Translations under genes and position numbers: made by a program | Part shown: positions 38,350 through 47,907 of the stretch, piece after piece | How positions within the stretch are numbered: the first letter of the stretch is position 1 | Layout: every line of letters begins with the position of its first letter | DNA from: Sphingomicrobium aestuariivivum | Lineage (GTDB): Bacteria; Pseudomonadota; Alphaproteobacteria; Sphingomonadales; Sphingomonadaceae | Reading direction: 5' to 3' | Length of the DNA: 64,000 nucleotides | Assembly (NCBI RefSeq): GCF_024721585.1 | Contig: NZ_CP102629.1 | Location: 1,116,001 to 1,180,000, forward strand | Notes under the pieces: model-generated | Seen by the model: only the letters and a program-made list of their open reading frames with translations | Told to the model about the DNA's origin: nothing | The model's database searches: none

Positions 38350-40002
38350 TCACGCCGCTTCCATCAGTTTCGCCGCCGCCGCGCGCGCCTCGTCGGTCAC
38401 CGCCGCGCCCGACAGCATGCGCGCGATTTCCTCGCGCCGCTCGTCCGGCCTGAGCAGTTCGACCGAGGTGCGCGTCACCGTGCCGTCGCTCGCCTTGGCG
38501 ATGCGGAAATGATGCTGCCCCCGCGCCGCCACCTGCGGGCTGTGCGTGACCACGAGCACCTGGTGTTTCTCCGCCAGCCGCGCCAGCCGTTCGCCGATCG
38601 CGCTCGCCACCGCGCCGCCCACGCCGCGGTCGATCTCGTCGAAGATGATCGTGCCCGCCCCGCCGACCTCGGCCAGCGCCACGCGAATGGCGAGGAGGAA
38701 GCGCGACAGTTCGCCTCCGCTCGCGATCTTGCCCAATGGCCCGAAAGGAGAGCCCGGGTTCGTGCTGATCGTGAATTCGACGCGGTCGATGCCGTGCGGC
38801 CCCGGCTCGGCGGGCTGCACCTCGGTCACGAAGCGCGCATCGCCGAGCTTCAGCGGCGCCAGTTCCTCGGCGACCCGCGCATCGAGGCGCGTTGCCGCGT
38901 CCTCTCGCGCGCCCGACACCGCATCGGCAGCCTCGTCATAAGCCGCTTCGGCAGCGATGATCTCGCCCGCCAGCGCCTCGAGCCGCTCGCTCCCCGTCTC
39001 GATCGCCGCGCGCCTGGCATGGAGCTCGTCGCGCAGCTGGCTGAGCCCCTCGACATCGACCCGATGCTTGCGCGCCGCGCCGCGCAGCGCGAACAATCGT
39101 TCCTCCGCCTCGTCGAGCGCGCGCGGGTCATGGACCAGCTCGGCGCGCGCCTCGGCGAACAGCCGCTCGGCCTCGTCGGCCTCGATGATCGCGCGGTCGA
39201 TCGCCGCCAGCGCGCCCGCCAGTCCCTCATGCACCTCGTGGACCCGCTGTAAGGCGCGCGCCGCCTGCCGCATCTGCGCCAGCGCGCCCTCGCCGCCGTT
39301 CAATAGCGGGTCGATGTCCGACAGGTCGTCCTCGATGCGCGCCGCATCCTTCATTTGCTGGCGCATCCCCGCGAGTTCTTCTTCCTCGCCCGGCATCGGA
39401 CCCAGCGCATCCAGTTCCTCGATCGCATGGTCGAGCCATTCGCGGTCCGCCGCCGCCGCCTCGGCCTGCGCGGCCAGGTCGCCCTGCTCCTTGCGCAGCG
39501 ACGAGAGCCGGCGCCAGGCCGCCTCGACCTCGCTCGTCGACACCTGCCCGAAGGCATCGAGCAGTCCGCGATGCGCCTTGGCATCGAGGAGTCCGCGATC
39601 GGCATGCTGGCCGTGGATCTCGACCATCGTCTCGCCCAGCGCGCGCACGATTTTCGCGGGCACGCTCGTGCCGGCCACCCGCGCGGTGGAGCCGCCATCG
39701 GCCTTCAGGCGGCGCTGGAGGATGAGCGGTTCGCCCGGCTCGACCTCGATCTCCTCGTCCTCGAGAAGCGCCAGTGCGGCATGCCCCGCAGGCAGCTCGA
39801 TCTCGGCGACCGCCTCTGCCTTGTCGGCACCGTCGCGCACGAGCGCGCTGTCGGCGCGCGCGCCGAGCGCGAGCCCGAGCGCATCGAGGAGGATCGACTT
39901 GCCCGCACCGGTCTCGCCGGTGAGCACGGTCAGCCCGCCGGCAAAGTCCAGCTCGAGCCGCTCGACAAGAACGATGTCGCGGATGCCGAGCCGGCTGAGC
40001 AT
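38350..40002 (-). CDS. recN: DNA repair protein RecN
   Basis: SMC-like ATPase of double-strand-break repair. The 550 residues start with MLSRLGIRDIVLVERLELDF and Walker A GETGAGKSILLDALGLALGA, continue through an Ala/Glu-rich coiled coil, and end with signature IASGGELSRFLLAIRVAL and Walker B TIIFDEIDRGVGG. It follows bamD on the same strand with a 6-bp gap, a common bamD-recN order in alphaproteobacteria. No LexA box is visible at its start, so if it is SOS-induced the control lies upstream of bamD or elsewhere. Confidence 0.96.
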   Translation of the reverse strand: MLSRLGIRDIVLVERLELDFAGGLTVLTGETGAGKSILLDALGLALGARADSALVRDGADKAEAVAEIELPAGHAALALLEDEEIEVEPGEPLILQRRLKADGGSTARVAGTSVPAKIVRALGETMVEIHGQHADRGLLDAKAHRGLLDAFGQVSTSEVEAAWRRLSSLRKEQGDLAAQAEAAAADREWLDHAIEELDALGPMPGEEEELAGMRQQMKDAARIEDDLSDIDPLLNGGEGALAQMRQAARALQRVHEVHEGLAGALAAIDRAIIEADEAERLFAEARAELVHDPRALDEAEERLFALRGAARKHRVDVEGLSQLRDELHARRAAIETGSERLEALAGEIIAAEAAYDEAADAVSGAREDAATRLDARVAEELAPLKLGDARFVTEVQPAEPGPHGIDRVEFTISTNPGSPFGPLGKIASGGELSRFLLAIRVALAEVGGAGTIIFDEIDRGVGGAVASAIGERLARLAEKHQVLVVTHSPQVAARGQHHFRIAKASDGTVTRTSVELLRPDERREEIARMLSGAAVTDEARAAAAKLMEAA

Positions 40003-40008
40003 CAGGGC

Positions 40009-40791
40009 TTATCCTTGCGGGGAATGTTCCTGCATGAGCGCATAGCTGCGTTCATACCATTTGCTGTCGGGGAAGTTGGTGCTGAGCGCCGCGGCGGCCT
40101 TCTGCGCCTCGAGCGGGATGCCGAGCGCGAGATAGCTCTCGACCAGCCGGTGCAGCGCTTCGGGGGTGTGGCTGGTGGTCTCATATTCGTCGACCACCTT
40201 GCGGAAGCGGATCGAGGCGGCGAGCCAGCGACGGTTGTCCTGGTAGAAGCGCCCGACTTCCATTTCCTTGCCCGCCAGCTGGTCGTTCACGAGGTCGACC
40301 TTCAACCGCGCATCGGCCGCATAGCGGCTGTTCGGATAGCGGCGGATGAGCTCGCCGAACGCATCGCGCGCCTGGCTGGTGATCTTCTGGTCGCGGCTGA
40401 TGTCCTCGATCTGGCGATAATAGCTCATCGCGATGAGGTAATGCGCATAGGGCGCATCCTTGTTGCCGGGATGGATCGACAGGAAACGCTGCGCTGCCGA
40501 CACGGCCTCGGGATAGTCGCGATCCATATAGTGCGAGAAGGCACTCATCAGCTGCGCGCGGCGGGCCCAGATCGAATAGGGATGCTGGCGCTCGACTTCC
40601 GAGAAGATGACCGCGGCGCGGCCCCAGTCGCCGGCATCGGCGCGATCCTTGCCCAGCGCGTAGAGCGTGTTGACGTCGCGCGCGACATAAGCGGTGTCGA
40701 TCGCCTTGTCGTCGCCCCCGCCTGCACAGGCGGCCAGCGGGAGGGCGAGGAGGGCAGCGGCGAACGCCGCGCGGGTCTTACCAATGAACAT
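40009..40791 (-). CDS. bamD: Outer membrane protein assembly factor BamD
   Basis: Lipoprotein of the BAM complex that inserts beta-barrels in the outer membrane. The 260 residues begin with a signal peptide and lipobox (LPLAAC), followed by TPR repeats with ERQHPYSIWARRAQLM, APYAHYLIAMSYYRQI and YPNSRYAADARLKVDL, typical of BamD. I start at ATG 40791, directly before the signal peptide; a start at 40827 would add 12 residues. It lies upstream of recN on the same strand. Confidence 0.95.
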   Translation of the reverse strand: MFIGKTRAAFAAALLALPLAACAGGGDDKAIDTAYVARDVNTLYALGKDRADAGDWGRAAVIFSEVERQHPYSIWARRAQLMSAFSHYMDRDYPEAVSAAQRFLSIHPGNKDAPYAHYLIAMSYYRQIEDISRDQKITSQARDAFGELIRRYPNSRYAADARLKVDLVNDQLAGKEMEVGRFYQDNRRWLAASIRFRKVVDEYETTSHTPEALHRLVESYLALGIPLEAQKAAAALSTNFPDSKWYERSYALMQEHSPQG

Positions 40792-40847
40792 GACTGTTTC
40801 TCTAACCTTCCCGTATCGGCTCGCCAAGGGCTTAAGCGCGCGCGTCC

Positions 40848-41810
40848 TCAGACGACCGCGCCGTCGTCCCTGCGTTGCTTGTCCTCGCTGTCCTCATCAT
40901 GAATGAAGCTGTCCGAGGTCACGCCGAGGAAGACGAGCAGCGGGGCCGAGATGTAGACCGACGAATAGGTGCCGATGAACAGGCCGAGGAAGATGGCGAT
41001 GGTCAGGCCGAAGATCACCTTGGGACCGAAGACCAGCAGCGCGCCGATCGCCAGGAGCAGCGTCAACGAGGTCGAGATGGTCCGCGCCAGAGTCTCGTTC
41101 AGCGACAGGTTGATCTGCTCGACGATCCCCATCTTGCGATATTTCCTGAGGTTCTCGCGGATCCGGTCATAGATGACGACCGTGTCGTTCACCGTATAGC
41201 CGATCACCGTCAGGAAGGCCGCGACGATGTTGAGGTCGACTTGCAACTGCGTGATCGAGAAGAAGGCGAGCAAGAGGCCGACATCGTGGAACAGCGTGGC
41301 CAGCGCGCCCACCCCGAACTGCCATTCGAAGCGCAGCCAGATATAGAGCGCGATGCCCAAGGAACCGAGCAGGAGGCTCAGCGTGCCGTCCATCGCCAGC
41401 TCCTCGGAGACGTTGCCCGACACCGATTCGCCCGAGCCCACGTCGGCGCCCGGATATTCGGCCTCGAGCATGGTCCGCACTTCGGAGACCACCGCATTGG
41501 CCGCCGCCTCGTCGCCCTCGGGCTTGGGCAGGCGGACGCGATAGCTGGTGTCCGAGCCGAACTGCTGGATCGAGGCCTCGCCGACATCGAGCGCGTTCAC
41601 CTTGGCGCGAAGGTCCTCGATCTCGACGGCCTCAGCGAATTCGACCTGGACCGACTGGCCGCCGACGAAGTCGATGCCGAGGTTGAGGCCGCGCGTGAAG
41701 GTCAGCGCGAAGCCCAGCACGGCCAGCGCCATCGTCACCCAGATGGCGATGTTGCGAAAGCGCATGAAGTCGATGTTGGTGTTGTCGGGGACAAGCTTCA
41801 GAAGTTTCAT
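40848..41810 (-). CDS. secF: Protein translocase subunit SecF
   Basis: Part of the SecDF-YajC complex that uses proton motive force to pull exported proteins across the membrane. The 320 residues have one N-terminal helix, a periplasmic domain starting LGIDFVGGQSVQVEF, and five C-terminal helices with the SecF motif TVIGYTVNDTVVIYDRIREN. It follows secD by 16 bp, in the usual yajC-secD-secF order. Confidence 0.97.
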   Translation of the reverse strand: MKLLKLVPDNTNIDFMRFRNIAIWVTMALAVLGFALTFTRGLNLGIDFVGGQSVQVEFAEAVEIEDLRAKVNALDVGEASIQQFGSDTSYRVRLPKPEGDEAAANAVVSEVRTMLEAEYPGADVGSGESVSGNVSEELAMDGTLSLLLGSLGIALYIWLRFEWQFGVGALATLFHDVGLLLAFFSITQLQVDLNIVAAFLTVIGYTVNDTVVIYDRIRENLRKYRKMGIVEQINLSLNETLARTISTSLTLLLAIGALLVFGPKVIFGLTIAIFLGLFIGTYSSVYISAPLLVFLGVTSDSFIHDEDSEDKQRRDDGAVV

Positions 41811-41826
41811 GATATTTCCCGCCCCG

Positions 41827-43458
41827 TCAGATGTTGAGCGTCTTGGGACGCGACTTGCGCGCCCAGCGCGCCACCAGCATCCGGGTGAAGACGACCGCGG
41901 TCCAGACCGAGGTGACGGTGCCGATCAGGAGCACGACGGCGAAGCCGCGGATGGGCCCCGAACCGAAGTAGAACATGATCGCCGCCGCGATGGTGTTGGT
42001 GATGTTGGCATCGAAGATCGCGGTCGAGGCTTCCTTGTAGCCATGTTCGATCGCATCGAGTGCCTTGCGCCCGCGCCGCAATTCCTCGCGGATGCGCTCG
42101 TTGATAAGCACGTTGGCGTCGACCGCCGCGCCCATCGTCAGCACGAAGCCGGCGATGCCGGGCAGCGTCAGCGTGGCGTTGAACAGCGCCATCGCCGCGA
42201 GGATGAGGAAGGCGTTCACGATGAGCGCCGCATTGGCATAGACGCCGAAGCGCCCGTAGGTCGCCAGCATGTAGAGGACGACCGCCAGCGTGCCGATGAG
42301 GGCCGCGAGCGCGCCCTTCTCGATCGAATCCTTGCCGAGGTCGGCCGACACGGTGCGCTCCTCGACCACGTCGAGTTTCACCGGCAGCTTGCCCGACGAC
42401 AGGGCGATGGCGAGGTCGTTGGCGCTGTCGACGGTGAAATTGCCGCTGATCTGCGCCTGCCCGCCGAGGATCGGCTCGTTGATATTGGGTGCCGAGAGCA
42501 CCTGCCCGTCGAGCAGCATGGCGAAGGGCTTGCCGACATTTTCCTGCGTCACGCGGCCGAAGCGGCGCGCTCCCTGCGAATTGAAGGTCAGGCTGACGAC
42601 GGGATTGCCGTCCTGGTCGAAGCTCTGCTGCGCATTGGCAAGCTGGTCGCCCGACACGATGACGCGGCGCTTCAGCGCGATCTTGGGCACGCCGTCGGCG
42701 CTGCGATAGCCCGTCGCGGGCATGCCCGGAGGCGCATCGGGATAGGGCGCCAGTTCGCTGCCCACGGGGGCACGGCCGGCGTCCACCTCGGCAGGGTTGG
42801 CCTCGAGGTCGACGAGCTTGAACTCGAGACGCGCGGTGCGGCCGATGAGGGCTTTGAGCGCCTCGGGATCCTCGACGCCCGGCACCTGCACGAGGACGCG
42901 GTTGTCGCCCTGCGTGCGGACCGTGACCTCGCGGGTACCCGACGGGTCGATACGGCGGCGCACGACGTCGCGCGCCACGGTCACCGCATCCTGCAGCGCG
43001 CTGGTGGCGCCTTCGGGGGTCGGGGTCAGGACGACGCGCGTGCCGTCCTCGACCGAGACGTCCCAGTCGCGCTGGCCGGTGAGGCCGACGGGCTGGGTCA
43101 TCGCGCGCAGCCGCTCGACCGCCTCGTCGAGCTGGCCGGGGTCGCGCACCATGAAGGACAGGCGCCCGTCGGCGGTCGACACGTCACCGATCCGCACGCG
43201 CGGGTCGTTGCGAAGCTCGGTCTGGACATTGTCCTCCTGCGCCTGGAGCCGCTGCTTGGCGAGGTCTTCCTCGTCAGCCTCGAGGAGCAGGTAGGAGCCG
43301 CCCGCCAGATCGAGCCCGAGGCTGATCCGGCTTTGCGGCAGGAAGTCGGGGTAGTTTTCGAGCTTCTCCTCGGGGAGGAGGCTCGGAATGGCCATCAGGA
43401 GACCGGCGAGGATGATCCCCCAGATCGCCCAGACCTTCCAGCGCGCAAATTCGAGCAT
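41827..43458 (-). CDS. secD: Protein translocase subunit SecD
   Basis: Partner of SecF, 543 aa. It has an N-terminal membrane helix, the P1 domain motif ISLGLDLAGGSYLLLEAD, a second conserved periplasmic region (QVPGVEDPEALKALIGRTA), and six C-terminal helices with GAAVDANVLINERIREEL, which includes the conserved Asp of the proton path. Normal length. It is 9 bp after yajC. Confidence 0.97.
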   Translation of the reverse strand: MLEFARWKVWAIWGIILAGLLMAIPSLLPEEKLENYPDFLPQSRISLGLDLAGGSYLLLEADEEDLAKQRLQAQEDNVQTELRNDPRVRIGDVSTADGRLSFMVRDPGQLDEAVERLRAMTQPVGLTGQRDWDVSVEDGTRVVLTPTPEGATSALQDAVTVARDVVRRRIDPSGTREVTVRTQGDNRVLVQVPGVEDPEALKALIGRTARLEFKLVDLEANPAEVDAGRAPVGSELAPYPDAPPGMPATGYRSADGVPKIALKRRVIVSGDQLANAQQSFDQDGNPVVSLTFNSQGARRFGRVTQENVGKPFAMLLDGQVLSAPNINEPILGGQAQISGNFTVDSANDLAIALSSGKLPVKLDVVEERTVSADLGKDSIEKGALAALIGTLAVVLYMLATYGRFGVYANAALIVNAFLILAAMALFNATLTLPGIAGFVLTMGAAVDANVLINERIREELRRGRKALDAIEHGYKEASTAIFDANITNTIAAAIMFYFGSGPIRGFAVVLLIGTVTSVWTAVVFTRMLVARWARKSRPKTLNI

Positions 43459-43467
43459 GGCTCTGTC

Positions 43468-43797
43468 CTAGTCGTTGGCCGGCTTGGCGGTCTTGTCGAT
43501 GACGTTGGCCAGCATGCTCTTCACGCTGCGGACCTTCTGGCCGCCGCCGAGATCGATCTCGACCTCGTCGTCGGTGACCTTGGTCACCTTGCCGATGAGC
43601 CCGCCGCCGGTGACGACGCGGTCGCCCTTCTTGACGGCGGCGATGGTGTCCTGGTGCTCGCGCATCTTCTTTTGCTGCGGACGGATCAGCAGCACGTAGA
43701 AGATGATGAAGATGAGCAGCAGCGGGAAAAGCTGGAAGAAGAAAGCGGCCGCGCCCGACGGTTCGGCGGCGGCGGCGGCAAGGAGATTGATGGTCAT
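43468..43797 (-). CDS. yajC: Preprotein translocase subunit YajC
   Basis: A 109-residue single-span protein with the family hallmark FYVLLIRPQQKKMREHQ right after the membrane helix, followed by the small soluble domain VKKGDRVVTGGGLIGKV. I start at ATG 43797; an in-frame start at 43851 adds 18 residues without similarity. It heads the yajC-secD-secF unit. Confidence 0.95.
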   Translation of the reverse strand: MTINLLAAAAAEPSGAAAFFFQLFPLLLIFIIFYVLLIRPQQKKMREHQDTIAAVKKGDRVVTGGGLIGKVTKVTDDEVEIDLGGGQKVRSVKSMLANVIDKTAKPAND

Positions 43798-43872
43798 GTG
43801 ATCACTCTTGTTCGGCTGCGGGGCAGCGGCTCCGACCGATGGTCGGATCACTCCCCCCGTTTTTCAAGTCGG

Positions 43873-43942
43873 GCAAGCGCCTATCACTTGTGAAAATGTT
43901 TTGCCAGAGGCGCTTGCATGGGGCGGATGATCGGGCTAGAGG
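43873..43942 (+). promoter_or_regulatory. Putative tRNA-Pro promoter with a 10-bp inverted repeat
   Basis: GCAAGCGCCT (43873-43882) and AGGCGCTTGC (43908-43917) are perfect inverted repeats 25 bases apart. The right arm overlaps a -35-like TTGCAT (43914-43919), and a -10-like TAGAGG (43937-43942) follows after 17 bases. Transcription would begin about 33 bp before the tRNA. The repeat could be an operator or a cruciform; assigned by eye only. Confidence 0.45.
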
Positions 43943-43981
43943 CCCCTTCGCGCTCGCGGCACCCATAAGCCGCGGGACGGT

Positions 43982-44061
<80 letters not shown>

Positions 44062-44080
44062 TCTTTCGGGAAGCGACTAA

Positions 44081-44106
44081 GGCGTGCCGCACGGCGCGCC
44101 TTTTTT
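44081..44106 (+). terminator. Rho-independent terminator after tRNA-Pro
   Basis: GGCGTGCC (44081-44088) pairs with GGCGCGCC (44093-44100), with one G-U pair and a 4-base loop, followed by six T residues. It is 22 bp after the tRNA end. Confidence 0.85.
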
Positions 44107-44198
44107 GTTTGCCCCGCCCACGCGCTCTGTCGCGACGGGGGGTGACGAGACAGGCCCGCCCCTTCCTGCTACCGCCAGATGAGCAAGAGGGAACGGGC

Positions 44199-44924
44199 GT
44201 GGCAAGGCTCAAGCGAAGCACATCACGGAAAAAGACGAAGAAGGCGCGGCCCGGCTGGCTGCGCCTCCTCGCCGCCATGCTGTTCGTCCCGCTGTTCGTC
44301 TATCTCGGCCTCGCCGCGCTGGGCAGCCTCGTCCCCGTCAACCGCGGCTGGGTCGAGGCAGACGAGGGCGTCACCGTCTATCTCGTCGACAATGGCGTCC
44401 ATCTCGACATCGCCTTTCCCGTCGCGGCGGCGGGCGTGAGCTGGGCGCCCTATTTTCCCGCCGGCGACCTGGCCGATCCCGACTGGGCCAATGCGGCCCA
44501 TGTCATGATCGGCTCGGGCGATCGCGGCATCTATACCGAGGCCAAGGACTGGGCCGACCTCAAACCCGGCACGGCGCTTCGCGCGCTGGCCGGCGGCGAC
44601 CGCGTCATGCATGTCCAATATGTCACGGGCCCCGAGCGCTTCGCCGACGCCGAGATCCGCCTCACCCTCGCCGAATATCGCCGCCTGTGGCAGTCGGTGC
44701 GCGAGAGCTTCGCGATGGACGAGGACGGCTGGCCGCAGCGGCTCGACACCCCCGGCTACTGGCCGTCCGATGCCTTTTACGAGGGCAAGGGCGGGTTCAA
44801 CGCGATCATGACCTGCAACCAGTGGGTCGCGCGCCAACTGCGCATCGCGGGGGTGGAATCGAGCCTGTGGAGCCCCCTGTCGAAGGGGCTCCCCTGGCGT
44901 TACCGCGAGGTGGGTGAAGACTAG
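44199..44924 (+). CDS. DUF2459 (TIGR02117) family protein
   Basis: A 241-residue protein with a basic N-terminus, one membrane helix (about 17-40) and a periplasmic domain. Conserved motifs of the DUF2459 family are seen: [32 protein letters not shown] and [16 protein letters not shown]. The arrangement of Cys-Asn-Trp and the two histidines recalls an NlpC/P60-like fold, but no activity has been shown. I start at GTG 44199, with AGAGGGA upstream; the frame is open back into the tRNA gene, which cannot be coding. It converges with hslU, overlapping its stop region by 4 bp. Confidence 0.82.
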   Translation: MARLKRSTSRKKTKKARPGWLRLLAAMLFVPLFVYLGLAALGSLVPVNRGWVEADEGVTVYLVDNGVHLDIAFPVAAAGVSWAPYFPAGDLADPDWANAAHVMIGSGDRGIYTEAKDWADLKPGTALRALAGGDRVMHVQYVTGPERFADAEIRLTLAEYRRLWQSVRESFAMDEDGWPQRLDTPGYWPSDAFYEGKGGFNAIMTCNQWVARQLRIAGVESSLWSPLSKGLPWRYREVGED

Positions 44925-46243
44925 AGGACGTAGCGCGACAGGTCGGTGTCGCCGGCAATGTCCTTCAACTGGCTTTCGACGAAGGCGGCATCCACGACCA
45001 CCGTCTCGCCCTTGCGCTCCTCGGCCTCGAAGCTCACGTCCTCGAGCAGCTTTTCCATCACCGTCTGCAGGCGCCGCGCGCCGATATTCTCGACGCTCTC
45101 GTTGACGTCGGCAGCGATGCGCGCGAGCGCTTCGATCCCCTCGTCGGTGAATTCCACGCTGACGTCCTCGGTGCCGAGCAGGGCGCGATACTGGTCGGTC
45201 AGGCTGGCGCGCGTATCCTTGAGGATGGCGACGAAATCCTCCTTCGTCAGCGCGCGCAATTCGACGCGGATCGGCAGGCGCCCCTGCAATTCGGGCAGCA
45301 TGTCCGACGGCTTGGCGACGTGGAAGGCACCGCTCGCGATGAACAGGATATGGTCGGTCTTGAGCGGCCCGTACTTGGTCGCGACCGTCGTCCCCTCGAT
45401 CAGCGGCAACAGGTCGCGCTGCACGCCCTCGCGGCTCACCGAGCCGCCGCGCACGTCCGAGACCGCGATCTTGTCGATCTCGTCGAGGAAGACGATGCCA
45501 TTGGCCTCCGCATCCTCGAGCGCGGCGCGGTTCACATCGTCATCGTCGAGCCGCTTGTCGGCCTCTTCCTCGACCAGCCGGTCATAGGCCGCGGGCACCT
45601 TTAGCTTGCGCTTCTTCCTGGGCATCTGCCCGCCCATCCGCTTCATCATGTCGCTGAGGTTGATCATGCCGATACCGCCCTGCCCCGGCACGTCGAAGGG
45701 AGAAGAGGGCGCCTCGACCACCTCGATCTCGACCTCGGCCGTATCGAGGCTGCCGTCCTTGAAGCGCTCGCGGAAACTCGCGCGCGTCGCCTCGCTCGAG
45801 GTCTCGCCCGTCAGCGCGTTGAGCAGCCGGTCCATCGCCGCTTCCTCGGCGGCGCGCTTGACCTTGCGGCGGCGGCGATCGCGTTCCAGCCGCACCGCTT
45901 CCTCGACGAGGTCGCGGGCGATCTGCTCGACGTCGCGGCCGACATAGCCGACCTCGGTGAACTTGGTCGCCTCGACCTTGATGAAGGGCGCATCGGCAAG
46001 CTTGGCCAGCCGGCGGCTGATCTCGGTCTTGCCGCAGCCGGTCGGCCCGATCATCAGGATGTTCTTGGGTGTCACCTCGGCGCGCAGTTCGGGGCCGAGC
46101 TGCTGGCGCCGCCAGCGATTGCGCAGCGCCACCGCGACGGCCTTTTTCGCCTCGCGCTGGCCGATGATATGTTCATCCAGTGCCGCCACGATCGCCTTGG
46201 GGGTGAGCGGCTGCGCCTTCGTAATCGGGATATGTTCGTTCAT
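44921..46243 (-). CDS. hslU: ATP-dependent protease ATPase subunit HslU
   Basis: AAA+ unfoldase that feeds substrates to the HslV peptidase. The 440 residues show the N-terminal [19 protein letters not shown], Walker [16 protein letters not shown], Walker [13 protein letters not shown], an I domain between them rich in charged residues, and the C-terminus DLSRYVL that docks into HslV. I chose the ATG at 46243. An oxidase-like gene separates it from hslV, with 31- and 32-bp gaps. Confidence 0.97.
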   Translation of the reverse strand: MNEHIPITKAQPLTPKAIVAALDEHIIGQREAKKAVAVALRNRWRRQQLGPELRAEVTPKNILMIGPTGCGKTEISRRLAKLADAPFIKVEATKFTEVGYVGRDVEQIARDLVEEAVRLERDRRRRKVKRAAEEAAMDRLLNALTGETSSEATRASFRERFKDGSLDTAEVEIEVVEAPSSPFDVPGQGGIGMINLSDMMKRMGGQMPRKKRKLKVPAAYDRLVEEEADKRLDDDDVNRAALEDAEANGIVFLDEIDKIAVSDVRGGSVSREGVQRDLLPLIEGTTVATKYGPLKTDHILFIASGAFHVAKPSDMLPELQGRLPIRVELRALTKEDFVAILKDTRASLTDQYRALLGTEDVSVEFTDEGIEALARIAADVNESVENIGARRLQTVMEKLLEDVSFEAEERKGETVVVDAAFVESQLKDIAGDTDLSRYVL

Positions 46244-46274
46244 GCCGCCAAGGTGGGAAGCGGCCTCCCCGCCT

Positions 46275-47309
46275 TCAAGAGAAGCAGCGCGACGCCTGGA
46301 TCTCGCGGTGGCCTGCCATGATGCGCTCGATCGTCGCGGGCTCGGGGGTGCGCGACCATTGCCCCCGCTCCCACGTGCCCCCGAGCAGCACCGCATCGTC
46401 GCGCGGGAAGCAATAGCCCTCGGGCAGCACATAGGCGAAATCCACCGCCTGCCGCTCGACCCACGCCAGCTGCCCGCGCGCCGGCACCAGCCCCGTGTCG
46501 CCGACAAGCTGGCGCGCGTGGACGCCCGTGCAGTTGAACACGACCGGCTCGTCGAGCCCCGCCACCTCTTCGAGCGAGGCGAAGCGCCGCACCACCATCC
46601 GCCCCCCGTCCGCGAGGAATTGCGCCAGCAGTTCGGACAGGAAGCGCGGCGTCTCGACATACATGGTGCGATAGCGCTGCAACCCGTTCGCCCGCCCGTG
46701 GACGGGCATGTAGCGCTCCTCTATGTCGCTCCGCTCCCCGCCCTCGCGCTCATAGGTATCGACCCAGCGCACCCCGTAGCGCGGTCCCGCCATCGCCGAA
46801 AAACGCTCCCACGAAATCGCCATCGCCGCATCGAGCTGGCGCTGCTTGCCCTGCGAATAGCGTCGCCCGATCCCCACCGGCCGGACCTGCCCGCCCGCGA
46901 CCCAGCTCGTCGTCTCTTGCGGAAGCTCGGCGCTGTAGATGGTGACCTCGCCCCCGCGCTCCTGCAGCAGCCGCGCGGTGGTCAGCCCCATCACCCCCGC
47001 ACCGATGACCGCATAAGGGCCGGTGCGCGGTCCCGCCTCGACCGCCAGCGCGGACGAGCCCCAGCTGAGCGTGATGCCGCCCCCGCCATGGCCGTAATTA
47101 TGGACGAGCGCCTTGGGCCCCAGCGCATCGCGCCGCACCACGAACCCGTCATCGCGATAGGGCCTGAGCCCCGCGCTCGCGCGCAGCAGCCGCTCCGCGC
47201 CAATATCGGCAAAGGCGCGGCATGGCGCCGGTGCCAGCACCCGCGGCCCCGCGCAGCCCGCCAGCAGCAGGCCCGATCCGGAGGCGGCAAGGAAGGCGCG
47301 GCGGTCCAT
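46275..47309 (-). CDS. FAD-dependent oxidoreductase lipoprotein, circularly permuted D-amino-acid oxidase fold
   Basis: A 344-residue protein. The N-terminus [19 protein letters not shown] has a Tat-like R-R-x-F-L and a lipobox (C19), so it is probably exported folded with FAD bound. The unusual feature is order: GLRPYR (47-52) and [15 protein letters not shown] (70-84) come before the FAD Rossmann motif GAGVMG (103-108). In ordinary D-amino-acid oxidases the GLRP/HNYGHGG block is near the C-terminus, after GG-x-(n)-W-S; here the protein ends shortly after that motif ([12 protein letters not shown]). It appears to be a natural circular permutation. Substrate is unknown, D-amino acids of the cell wall being a reasonable guess. 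It sits between hslV and hslU. Confidence 0.85.
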   Translation of the reverse strand: MDRRAFLAASGSGLLLAGCAGPRVLAPAPCRAFADIGAERLLRASAGLRPYRDDGFVVRRDALGPKALVHNYGHGGGGITLSWGSSALAVEAGPRTGPYAVIGAGVMGLTTARLLQERGGEVTIYSAELPQETTSWVAGGQVRPVGIGRRYSQGKQRQLDAAMAISWERFSAMAGPRYGVRWVDTYEREGGERSDIEERYMPVHGRANGLQRYRTMYVETPRFLSELLAQFLADGGRMVVRRFASLEEVAGLDEPVVFNCTGVHARQLVGDTGLVPARGQLAWVERQAVDFAYVLPEGYCFPRDDAVLLGGTWERGQWSRTPEPATIERIMAGHREIQASRCFS

Positions 47310-47341
47310 GCCGCCACCCTACGCCCTCGCGCGGTTACGGC

Positions 47342-47884
47342 CTAGACCGTCTCGACCGTCAGATTGTCGTTGGTGAAGACGCACACCTCGGCGGCGATCT
47401 GCATGGCCTTGCGCGCCAGCTTCTCGGCGTCCTGCTCATAGTCCGACAGCGCCTTGGCCGCCGCGAGCGCATAGTTGCCGCCCGAGCCGATCGCCGCGAT
47501 CCCGCCCTCGGGCTCGAGCACGTCGCCATTGCCCGTGACGATCAGCATCGTCTCGGCATCGGCGACGATCATCATCGCCTCGAGGTTGCGGAGATATTTG
47601 TCGGTGCGCCAGTCCTTGGCGAGCTCGACCGCCGCGCGCATCAGCTTGCCCGAATGCGCCTCCAGCTTCTTCTCGAGCCGCTCGAACAGGGTGAAGGCAT
47701 CGGCGGTGGCACCGGCAAAGCCGCCCACCACCTTGCCCTCGCGGCCGAGGCGGCGGACCTTGATGGCATTGGGCTTCATCACCGTATTGCCGAGGGACAC
47801 CTGCCCGTCGCCCGCCACGACGGTCGTGCCGCCGCGCTTGATGCCGATGATGGTGGTGCCGTGAAACTTGGGTGTATCGCTCAT
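47342..47884 (-). CDS. hslV: ATP-dependent protease peptidase subunit HslV
   Basis: Proteasome-like threonine peptidase of 180 aa. The N-terminal segment [13 protein letters not shown] contains the catalytic Thr exposed after removal of the short leader. [33 protein letters not shown] and [14 protein letters not shown] are all family motifs. I start at ATG 47884; a GTG-type extension of three codons is possible. It is first of the hslV-oxidase-hslU set. Confidence 0.96.
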   Translation of the reverse strand: MSDTPKFHGTTIIGIKRGGTTVVAGDGQVSLGNTVMKPNAIKVRRLGREGKVVGGFAGATADAFTLFERLEKKLEAHSGKLMRAAVELAKDWRTDKYLRNLEAMMIVADAETMLIVTGNGDVLEPEGGIAAIGSGGNYALAAAKALSDYEQDAEKLARKAMQIAAEVCVFTNDNLTVETV

Positions 47885-47907
47885 GACCCGCATGTGGGGA
47901 GCGATGC

